The notes under the pieces: generated by a model
Database searches by the model: none
The model's input: the letters and a program-made list of their open reading frames with translations, nothing else
Told to the model about the DNA's origin: nothing
Shown: one piece after another, positions 1 through 5,483 of the stretch
How positions within the stretch are numbered: position 1 is the first letter of the stretch
Layout of the letters: each line of letters starts with the position of its first letter
Source: Bacteroidales bacterium UBA6428
Lineage (GTDB): Bacteria; Bacteroidota; Bacteroidia; Bacteroidales; UBA932
Assembly: GCA_002437305.1 (NCBI GenBank)
Contig: DJOW01000017.1
Span: 1-16,739 of the forward strand
Reading direction: 5' to 3'
Length of the DNA: 16,739 nt
Translations under genes and position numbers: made by a program

Positions 1-1285
1 GGGACAACCGGGAGGATATCCGCGTATGCTCCTCGGACGTCATACTGCGGACGCTGCGGGGCCTCTCAGAGGACAGCGTCTTCTATGAGAGCGGTCAGGG
101 GAAGTCCTATGCCTTCAACGTGAACGAGAGGATGAACATTCTGCTGCTGAAGTGCCTTGCCGCCACAGGCCAGCTCAACCCCGGGGACTGCGTCGACCTT
201 GACTTTGACCACCAGCTCATAGCCGCCGACAAGAAGGACGCGAAATATTCCTACAAGAAGGCTGACGGCTACTTCCCGGGGGTGGCCTCCATAGGCGGCC
301 TCATCGCTGAGGTCGAGAACCGTGACGGCAACGCCAACGTCAGGTTCCACCAGGCTGACACGCTCGAACGGCTGTTCAACCGTCTGGAGAAACATGCGCG
401 TGTCGTGGTCCGGAACTTCCGCGCTGACTGCGGTTCCTTCTCTGAGGAGATCATCGTTGTCGTGTCATCCCATTGCGAACACTTCTATATCCGCGCAAGC
501 AACTGCCAGTCAAGACATGCCGAGTTCATGGAGCACGAGGACTGGACGGAGGCCGAAATAGGTGGCCAGAAGTGCGGTGTCACCTCCCTCAGGTTCGACA
601 CCATGCTGCCAGACATGAACCTAAGGCTTGTGGTACAGCGCACACCTGTCACCGATGAAGATCCGGACGCGGAGCCGGAAGGCATCTTCGGAGCCGAATA
701 CATATACCGCTGCATTGTCACGAACGACTGGGACAGCTCCGAACGCGACATCATCTCTTACTACAATCAGCGGGGCGCAAGCGAGCGCAACTTCGACTGC
801 CAGAACAACGACTTCGGTTTGGCACACATGCCTTTCTCTTTCCTGAAGGAGAACACCGTGTTCCTCATCGCCACTGCCATCCTCAAGAACTTCTACCTGC
901 ACCTTCTCGATGTCATCGGTGGAAGGGTCAAAGGGCTTGACAGGACAGCGAGGCTCAAGCGCTTCCTGCGCATGTTCGTCATCGTGCCGGCAAAGTGGAC
1001 AAGATCCGGACGCCGGAACGTGCTCAGCCTCTATACCAAACGACGAGTCTATCTCGAACTTGGCTGCTGAGGCGCCCGAACACGAAAACAGTCAATAAAA
1101 ATGCCGTCCGGAACCTCACGGGCGTGGCCGCTGCATTGAATGCCACTTAAAAAGCCGCCTTTTGGTTTGTATTGCTGCCACTTTCTGTGCGCGGATAGAC
1201 TTGCGGAAGAGCCGCAACCGGGTTCGATGTGAGCGAGGACAGCGTCAAAAGGAGGGCTCAAATGAAAAAGTGTCGCTTTCTGCGG
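1..1285 (+). mobile_element. IS1380-family insertion sequence, right-hand part
   Basis: The window opens inside an insertion sequence. The transposase frame is open from the left edge and ends at 1070. About 215 bp of non-coding sequence follow before the next recognisable feature, an EpsG-like remnant reaching down to 1288. The right end therefore lies somewhere near 1265-1287, but I could not place the terminal inverted repeat because the left end is outside the window. The boundary is an inference from context. Confidence 0.7.
3..1070 (+). CDS. IS1380-family transposase, N-terminus missing
   Basis: DDE-type transposase that cuts and inserts its own IS. The frame is open to the left edge, so the 355 residues seen are a C-terminal part; family members are usually about 420-450 aa. 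Seen in order: an acidic block DLDFDHQLIAADKKDAKYSY, matching the first catalytic Asp of the IS1380 group; RNFRADCGSFSEE, probably the second Asp; and YNQRGASERNFDCQNNDFG, a Y-x2-R-x3-E arrangement typical of IS4-like transposases and holding the catalytic Glu. The C-terminus, ending RRVYLELGC, is intact and shows no frameshift. A GTG at 120 is in frame but is not the natural start, because the frame continues upstream without a stop. The family call rests on motif recognition and is quite secure; a specific IS name cannot be given. Confidence 0.88.
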   Translation, partial: DNREDIRVCSSDVILRTLRGLSEDSVFYESGQGKSYAFNVNERMNILLLKCLAATGQLNPGDCVDLDFDHQLIAADKKDAKYSYKKADGYFPGVASIGGLIAEVENRDGNANVRFHQADTLERLFNRLEKHARVVVRNFRADCGSFSEEIIVVVSSHCEHFYIRASNCQSRHAEFMEHEDWTEAEIGGQKCGVTSLRFDTMLPDMNLRLVVQRTPVTDEDPDAEPEGIFGAEYIYRCIVTNDWDSSERDIISYYNQRGASERNFDCQNNDFGLAHMPFSFLKENTVFLIATAILKNFYLHLLDVIGGRVKGLDRTARLKRFLRMFVIVPAKWTRSGRRNVLSLYTKRRVYLELGC

Positions 1286-1287
1286 AA

Positions 1288-1470
1288 TTAAGGATAATTC
1301 CATTCAGGCGTTAGAGTGCCTGCTCCAAATAATAAATAGGTAAGCACAGTAGAAATGTAAAGGATAGTAGAACGATATTTTTGCAGGTCATAGGGTAAAA
1401 TCATCACAAGCAACTGAATGTAGCCTACAAGACTTAACCGATTGGCTAGATAATAAGGAGGATTACAGAA
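1288..1470 (-). pseudogene. EpsG-like polysaccharide polymerase remnant (C-terminal end)
   Basis: About 60 minus-strand codons read as a membrane-protein tail: ANRLSLVGYIQLLVMILPYD, then a second hydrophobic stretch (ILYISTVLTYLLFG), ending TPEWNYP and a stop. The pattern of an NRLS-type start of a helix, a proline-ended helix, a second helix and a final W-x-x-P resembles the C-terminus of EpsG-family exopolysaccharide/capsule polymerases. There is no proper start: upstream the frame runs into the T-run and terminal hairpin of the first RNA unit and meets a stop. Downstream it ends exactly where the IS begins. It looks like a gene fragment cut on both sides, by the RNA array and by the IS. 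The family assignment is from memory of the fold pattern and is tentative. Confidence 0.4.
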
Positions 1471-1471
1471 C

Positions 1472-1814
1472 AAAAAAACCGAGGGGTGAAGCAGAGAGCC
1501 TTACGGCTCAGAGTGACCGCCTAGTACAGACATTACCCTAATAACGTCTGTAGTGGCTACGCACTCTTTCAATCTTGCCTAAACGCACTCGCCTGTAGGC
1601 TCGCACTTTGACAAGTCTGATAATCTCCACCTCAATGGCGACTATCACAAGATGTTGGCTTGTTCTCATTCTACATACTTATTGTTAGGAAATTGAGAGA
1701 ACAACCGCCCTTGTTGTAGTACCCCCTCGGTATGGGACAATAATAAAAAAGCAAGCATCCCTTTTAGGGAAAAGATGCTTGCTTTTACTTTGTCTTCCTA
1801 ACTCGTATGAGAAC
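1472..1814 (-). ncRNA. Structured RNA, unit 1 (unclassified family)
   Basis: Predicted minus-strand transcript of about 343 nt, starting just downstream of the TATATTTG box and ending in T7 (1478-1472). In transcript order: a variable 5' tag (1816-1795); a strong hairpin AAGCAAGCATC/GATGCTTGCTT (1784-1749); a CCGAGGGG strand (1730-1723) that pairs with CCCCTCGG next to the terminal T-run (1486-1479), closing a ~250-nt domain; a hairpin with arms at 1704-1697 and 1667-1660 and a variable loop; a conserved core; and a GAGCC-GUAA-GGCUC hairpin with a GNRA loop near the 3' end. The tag pairs in two blocks with the loop region: 1807-1816 with 1660-1669 (10 bp) and 1795-1802 with 1684-1691 (8 bp). 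Pairing is read by eye. I do not recognise the family, and transcription is inferred. Confidence 0.72.
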
Positions 1815-1818
1815 AATG

Positions 1819-1849
1819 CAAATATAACCATTCTTTTCAGATTATCAAG
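1819..1849 (-). promoter_or_regulatory. Bacteroidota-type promoter for RNA unit 1
   Basis: On the minus strand: CTTG (1849-1846), 19 nt, TATATTTG (1826-1819). The -7 box is a full match to TAnnTTTG and the -33 box matches 3 of 4. It lies directly before the variable tag, so transcription should start near 1814. Confidence 0.7.
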
Positions 1850-1870
1850 CACTATCGCTCACTTTTTACA

Positions 1871-1951
1871 TCAATATTCGCCATCCTCCAGCCACTCCAC
1901 AAAATCCGACACCCTCCTGAAATCCTCGGCAAAGGTTCGATAATTTTCCAC
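1871..1951 (-). pseudogene. Short conserved coding-like remnant, unit 1
   Basis: Twenty-six minus-strand codons from GTG to TGA containing YRTFAEDFRRVSDFVEWLED. The frame continues a little upstream through TTG and is stopped by a TAA before the 1966-1995 hairpin. Differences from the copies in units 2 and 3 are often synonymous or conservative (GTG/GTA, AGG/AGA, GAG/GAA, Asp/Glu), so the stretch derives from a real coding sequence. It may be the tail of a lost upstream gene or a very small peptide. I do not recognise the family. Confidence 0.4.
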
Positions 1952-1965
1952 GATTCCGCACAAGG

Positions 1966-1995
1966 GGACAGTCTCGTTTGAGGCTGTCCTTTTTT
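1966..1995 (+). terminator. Rho-independent terminator between units 1 and 2
   Basis: Stem GGACAG (1966-1971) with CTGTCC (1984-1989), an inner CTC/GAG and a GTTT loop, followed by T6 at 1990-1995. The T-run is on the plus strand, so it would stop plus-strand transcription, opposite to the RNA. Confidence 0.6.
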
Positions 1996-2035
1996 ATTCC
2001 CATAACCCGCTGAGAATCCGTACAATAAATCAATA

Positions 2036-2380
2036 AAAAAAAACCGAGGGGCGAAGCAGAGAGCCTTACGGCTCAGAGTGGCAGCCAGGTACAGACATTG
2101 CCCTAATAACGCCTGTAATGGCTGCGGACTCTCTCAACCTTGCCGAAACGTACTCGCCTGTAGGCTCGCACTTTGACAAGTCTGATAACCTCCACATCAA
2201 TGGTGACTATCACAAGATGTTGGCTTGTTCTCATATTATAAGCAAATTTATCGGGAAAATGAGAGAACAACCGTCCTTGTTGTAGTACCCCCTCGGTATG
2301 GGACAATAATAAAAAAAGCAAGCATCCCTTTTAGGGAAAAGATGCTTGCTTTTACTCGTTATCTCCCGAATGCTTATAAC
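2036..2380 (-). ncRNA. Structured RNA, unit 2 (unclassified family)
   Basis: Same layout as unit 1 in about 345 nt. The arms of the internal hairpin (2224-2234 and 2259-2270) are kept, but its loop differs from unit 1. The 5' tag differs too and again matches its own loop in two blocks: 2371-2379 with 2236-2244 (9 bp) and 2364-2369 with 2251-2256 (6 bp), with one tag base between them and six loop bases (2245-2250). The closing helix and the 3' GUAA hairpin are unchanged. No open reading frame runs through the RNA in the sense direction beyond chance length. Confidence 0.72.
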
Positions 2381-2384
2381 AATG

Positions 2385-2414
2385 CAAAGATAAAGAATAT
2401 TTTCATTTTGACAA
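2385..2414 (-). promoter_or_regulatory. Bacteroidota-type promoter for RNA unit 2
   Basis: On the minus strand: TTG (2414-2412), 19 nt, TATCTTTG (2392-2385), at the same place relative to the RNA as in unit 1, although the surrounding AT-rich sequence differs. Confidence 0.7.
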
Positions 2415-2433
2415 TGATTTTCTTCAATGCACT

Positions 2434-2514
2434 CTATAAATCCTCATCCTCCAGCCACTCCACAAACTCCGACACCCTCCTGAAATCCCCCACAAAAGTT
2501 CGATAATCTTCCAC
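2434..2514 (-). pseudogene. Short conserved coding-like remnant, unit 2
   Basis: Same 26-codon stretch, with FRRVSEFVEWLEDEDL and a TAG stop. It is intact over this length and lies ~42 bp upstream of the -7 box of RNA unit 2, as in unit 1. Confidence 0.4.
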
Positions 2515-2528
2515 GATTCCGCACAAGG

Positions 2529-2559
2529 GGACAGTCTTGTTTGAGGCTGTCCTTTTTTT
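2529..2559 (+). terminator. Rho-independent terminator between units 2 and 3
   Basis: Same hairpin as between units 1 and 2: GGACAG (2529-2534) with CTGTCC (2547-2552), followed by T7. Unit 3 lacks it. Confidence 0.6.
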
Positions 2560-2598
2560 ATTCCCATAACCCACTGAGAATCCGTCCAATTAATCAAT

Positions 2599-2941
2599 AA
2601 AAAAACCGAGGGACGAAGCAGAGAGCCTTACGGCTCAGAGTGGCAGCCAGGTACAGACATTGCCCTAATAACGCCTGTAATGGCCGCGGACTCTCTCAAC
2701 CTTGCCGAAACGCACTCGCCTGTAGGCTCGCACTTTGACAAGTCTGATAACCTCCACATCAATGGCGACTATCACAAAGTGGTTCTTTGCTCCCATAATT
2801 CTAAGGATTAACTATAATGTCATAAGTGAGTGAAAGAACAAGAGACCCTTTCGTAGTACCCCCTCGGTAAAACAGCAAAAAAGCAAGTGTTCCCTTTAGG
2901 GAAAGAACACTTGCTTTTAACTCACTTAATTCCTTAGAATT
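2599..2941 (-). ncRNA. Structured RNA, unit 3 (unclassified family, most diverged)
   Basis: Same layout in about 343 nt. The 5' hairpin has changed on both strands relative to units 1 and 2 (GCAAGTGTTC pairing with GAACACTTGC instead of GCAAGCATC with GATGCTTGC), which keeps the stem and argues for a selected RNA structure. The internal hairpin arms are new (2782-2788 with 2833-2839). The 5' tag matches the loop in two blocks: 2931-2941 with 2797-2807 (11 bp) and 2920-2927 with 2824-2831 (8 bp). The closing helix is kept at 7 bp. Confidence 0.7.
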
Positions 2942-2945
2942 GTTG

Positions 2946-2976
2946 CAAATTTAGTCATAATTTTCAAATAATCAAG
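2946..2976 (-). promoter_or_regulatory. Bacteroidota-type promoter for RNA unit 3
   Basis: On the minus strand: CTTG (2976-2973), 19 nt, TAAATTTG (2953-2946). Identical spacing in all three units, with otherwise diverged flanks, indicates selection for promoter function. Confidence 0.7.
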
Positions 2977-3016
2977 AAAATCCGACTCCTACTTACTGAA
3001 TTTTACGGAATCAGCG

Positions 3017-3094
3017 TTATTCGACATCATCCAACCATTCCACAAACTCCTATACTCTCTTGAAATCCTCGGCAAAGGCTCGATAATCTTCCAC
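3017..3094 (-). pseudogene. Short coding-like remnant, unit 3 (broken)
   Basis: Same stretch (YRAFAEDFKRV, then EFVEWLDDVE) but with an in-frame TAG at 3052-3050, so this copy cannot be read through. This points to decay of the coding part while the RNA part is kept. Confidence 0.4.
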
Positions 3095-3108
3095 GATTCA
3101 GCAAAATC

Positions 3109-3513
3109 GCACTGCAACCTCTCGAGTCTTGGCCTGTCCTGGACTGTCTGGCATTAGTCAAAGACCGATGACGCACCCCGATGCCGCTCAAAAAGTAGGA
3201 ATGAAACTTAAGGTGTGGTTCATAAACAGTTAATAATAAACTTCTTGGCCATTAATCTTTAGAGGATTCGCACTAAAGGCAACGTGTTAACAAGATGATA
3301 ATGAAGGCGTTTCACGTCACTCCTTGATAAAGAGCAGGTGGCAAATAACATCTTGGGTGTAAAATCGGGCAGCACGCTTCGCGCACCCTGTCCGGGTAAA
3401 GGGCCATCATTGCCCCTCGGCTCCGGTTGCCAACAAAAACGAAGTGGGTGTTGTCACGTTGAGAAAACCGAATGGCAAAGACACGGACTTATGGACTTGT
3501 TCCTTTTTCATAC
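3109..3513. other. Unassigned intergenic stretch
   Basis: About 400 bp after the last RNA unit with no recognisable gene, RNA or repeat on either strand. It may hold further decayed mobile DNA. A plus-strand open frame from 3338 to 3661 has an implausible composition and runs across the MITE-like repeat, so I do not count it as a gene. Confidence 0.4.
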
Positions 3514-3690
3514 ATATATGGATCCTCTTGAAAATAGTTTTATTTTAAAGAATATGTGCCACCCCTCCGTCACGTTATGGCAAGGGGCAGGTCTTGAAAA
3601 TAGTTTTTTTTTAAAGAATATGTGCCACACAGATACTTCTGACAGGGATGAAAAATGGTGAACGGCACTTTTTCAAGAGGTCCCATATAT
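3514..3690. repeat. MITE-like element with inverted ends and internal direct repeats
   Basis: The ends 3514-3534 and 3670-3690 are inverted repeats matching at 19 of 21 positions (outer part ATATATGG, inner part CCTCTTGAAAA). Inside are two direct copies of a 37-nt sequence (3526-3562 and 3592-3628, one mismatch), 66 bp apart; the first overlaps the left inverted repeat. There is no coding capacity of note. Size and structure fit a small non-autonomous element. No clear target-site duplication could be assigned in the AT-rich flanks. Confidence 0.5.
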
Positions 3691-3834
3691 TATTTCTTCC
3701 GCTTCTGACGCCGGCCGCGTCTTACGGGAGAAGATGTTGCCTCCGTGCCATCAAATGCCTATGTAGGGAAAAGTATTTTGATGCGGTTGCCCTGCAAAAA
3801 ACCGATTAGAAGTCACTTTTGTCTGGAAATATTA

Positions 3835-3842
3835 TAACTTTG
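3835..3842 (+). promoter_or_regulatory. Candidate -7 box for the PMI-like operon
   Basis: TAACTTTG is a full match to TAnnTTTG, about 108 bp before the chosen start codon. No good TTTG sits at 19-20 nt upstream. Immediately downstream a 7-bp hairpin (CACTGCA 3843-3849 with TGCAGTG 3858-3864) would lie at the 5' end of the leader. Confidence 0.5.
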
Positions 3843-3949
3843 CACTGCATTTCTTGGTGCAGTGAACCACTCTGCAAATCCAAGGTTTGCGGAATGGAGA
3901 CGCCGCGGCGGACGGATGCATTCCGGCTGAACAGAAATATTCATTGATT

Positions 3950-4990
3950 ATGGAAGAGTACAACAGGAAACTGTACCCGTTCAAGTTTGTGGACGAGGGA
4001 GAGGATGTGCCTTGGGGGCACGTGAATTATCAGATAGCCGACCTTGGATTCAAGGATTCAATGGTGGACAACGGTTGGTTCGGAGGCAATACTCTGAGCG
4101 AATTGATGAGCACCTATCTTGAAAGAGTGGTCGGAGACGAGGTGTTCGAGTTCTATGGGCTGCAATTCCCCGTGATGGTCAAGGTCATGGATGTCACAGG
4201 ATGGCAGCCGCTGCAGATGAACGCCCCGGACGACATCGCGGCAGAAAGGTACGACTCGCTAGGCAAGACCGCCCTCTGGTATATTCAGGACACCGACCCG
4301 GGTTCAGAACTTGCACTTGGATTCAATAAAGACATCGATCCGGAGGAATTCTACGCCAGATGCCAGAACGGAACCGTCAAGGAAGTCCTTAACATTATCA
4401 GGCCACGGAAAAACGAGGCGCTCCTCATCAGGCCAGGGACGGTCTTTGCCGCCGGTCCCGGACTTAAGATCGTAGAAATTGCAGAGAGTTCCGAACTCAC
4501 ATTCAACCTTCACAACTGGGGGATTGAGCTTCCGGACCAGGAAAGTCTGTCGCTTGAGGAAGCCTTCGACTTGATTGACTTCCATAAATATGTTCCTGAG
4601 ACTTCAATTGGAGACAAACTCGCCGCACTTCCGGAGTTTATCGCCACAAAAATCGACCTGAAAGATGGATTGCACATATTCTCGGAACAGCCTGGAAGCT
4701 TCGCTATCTACTACTGCGTTTCCGGAGAAGCGTCCATCCAAGTCTCCGCAAAGGACGACAAGAGCGGGAAGGATGCCGAGGCTTATTCATTGAAATCAGG
4801 ACATTCCATTCTTGTTCCATCTGAGACAAATGACTTTTTCCTCATTCCTGCGGCCAGAAAAACCGTCCTGCTGGAAGTTCTTGTCGGGAAGCGCCTTGTC
4901 AAGGATTCCTACACAGATCAGGAAGTCGAGCCGAACTCATTGATCGAGGCCGAGGCTCAGGATCCACACATCAGGAACTGGAACAGCTAG
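3950..4990 (+). CDS. Class I mannose-6-phosphate-isomerase-like cupin protein, metal ligands replaced
   Basis: A 346-aa protein with the class I phosphomannose isomerase layout: WGH near residue 22, GNTLSEL at 46, a first cupin with PLQMNAPDD (87-95), GKTALWYIQD (105-114) and LIRPGTVFAAGPG (159-171), then a weaker second cupin near residues 215-330. In active members the metal is held by Q-x-H, a Glu in GKTE-W and a His in GTVHA-G. Here Gln89 remains, but the others read Asn91, Ala108 and Phe166. Interconversion of fructose-6-P and mannose-6-P is therefore unlikely; a sugar-binding or regulatory role is possible but unproven. I chose ATG 3950 because it begins the family's N-terminal KLYPFKF block; the in-frame TTG at 3887 adds 21 low-complexity residues. 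First gene of an operon, 22 bp before the S4 gene. Confidence 0.8.
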   Translation: MEEYNRKLYPFKFVDEGEDVPWGHVNYQIADLGFKDSMVDNGWFGGNTLSELMSTYLERVVGDEVFEFYGLQFPVMVKVMDVTGWQPLQMNAPDDIAAERYDSLGKTALWYIQDTDPGSELALGFNKDIDPEEFYARCQNGTVKEVLNIIRPRKNEALLIRPGTVFAAGPGLKIVEIAESSELTFNLHNWGIELPDQESLSLEEAFDLIDFHKYVPETSIGDKLAALPEFIATKIDLKDGLHIFSEQPGSFAIYYCVSGEASIQVSAKDDKSGKDAEAYSLKSGHSILVPSETNDFFLIPAARKTVLLEVLVGKRLVKDSYTDQEVEPNSLIEAEAQDPHIRNWNS

Positions 4991-5012
4991 ACCGCATCAA
5001 TCTGGAACAATC

Positions 5013-5465
5013 ATGTCTGAAACGGAAAGAATAGACAAAGTCCTCTGGGCGATCAGAGTGTTCAAGACGCGTACCGAGGCCACTGATGCCTGCAAGGGAG
5101 GGAAGGTCAAGATAGGAGGCGTCAACGCCAAGCCATCCCGCATGCTGAAGGCCGGCGAGGTAGTGGAAATCCGCAAAGGGGCAGTGCAATATTCCTACAG
5201 GATCAAGCGCTTGACCGACCATAGACTTGGGGCTAAACTGGTCCCCGAATATGCCGAGAATCTGACACCGCAGTCAGAGTTGGAAAAGCTTAAGGCTCCG
5301 GTCGAGACTTTTTTCCTGCGCAGGGACCGGGGTGCCGGACGGCCAACAAAAAAGGAACGCCGCACTATGGAGGAGGCTTGGGACGAGATCGACTGCAACG
5401 GAGCCATCGAGGAGATTCCCGATGACATTGCAGAGCGTTTCGGACTTACAGACGAGGATTTTTAA
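5013..5465 (+). CDS. S4-domain RNA-binding protein (Hsp15/HslR-like)
   Basis: A 150-aa protein with an S4 domain at about residues 6-63 (RIDKVLWAIRVFKTRTEATD, then GGKVKIGGVNAKPSRMLKAGE and VVEIRKG), as in Hsp15/HslR. In the family this domain binds structured rRNA; E. coli Hsp15 rescues stalled 50S subunits that carry nascent chains. A basic stretch RRDRGAGRPTKKERR (about 103-117) is also as in Hsp15-type proteins. The C-terminus is an acidic extension ending FGLTDEDF. It starts 22 bp after the isomerase-like gene and ends 18 bp before the DUF4954 gene, so it is very likely co-transcribed with both. The family call is secure; the exact ribosomal role here is inferred. Confidence 0.88.
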   Translation: MSETERIDKVLWAIRVFKTRTEATDACKGGKVKIGGVNAKPSRMLKAGEVVEIRKGAVQYSYRIKRLTDHRLGAKLVPEYAENLTPQSELEKLKAPVETFFLRRDRGAGRPTKKERRTMEEAWDEIDCNGAIEEIPDDIAERFGLTDEDF

Positions 5466-5483
5466 AACCATTCTAACATTTTT

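Larger units (their letters stand above)
1472..3108 (-). repeat. Three tandem ~563-bp units, each carrying a structured RNA gene
   Basis: The landmark CCGAGG occurs at 1479, 2044 and 2606, giving periods of 565 and 562 bp. Read on the minus strand, each unit holds in order: a short coding-like remnant, a TAnnTTTG promoter, a ~345-nt structured RNA region and a T-run. The RNA core (for example 1479-1658 against 2044-2223 and 2606-2780) is nearly identical between copies. The first ~20 nt and an internal loop of each RNA are unrelated. Units 1 and 2 are closest; unit 3 has diverged more and lacks the plus-strand terminator seen between the others. Confidence 0.93.

Noticed and set aside
2225..2506. 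Plus-strand open frame inside the RNA array
   Set aside because: Runs antisense across RNA unit 2, its hairpin and its promoter, and is not conserved in units 1 and 3.
1472..3108. Array as a group II intron or retron
   Set aside because: No reverse transcriptase, no GUGYG-type intron start after the tag and no recognisable domain V; only the two-block pairing is reminiscent.
3526..3628. Two 37-nt repeats with a 29-nt interval, possible mini CRISPR array
   Set aside because: Only two copies, no cas genes, no recognisable CRISPR repeat features, and the first repeat overlaps an inverted repeat that explains it better as part of a small mobile element.
3338..3661. Plus-strand open frame of 107 codons
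   Set aside because: Contains the internal direct repeat twice (NSFxLKNMCH), starts at a weak codon, and has no family resemblance or promoter context.
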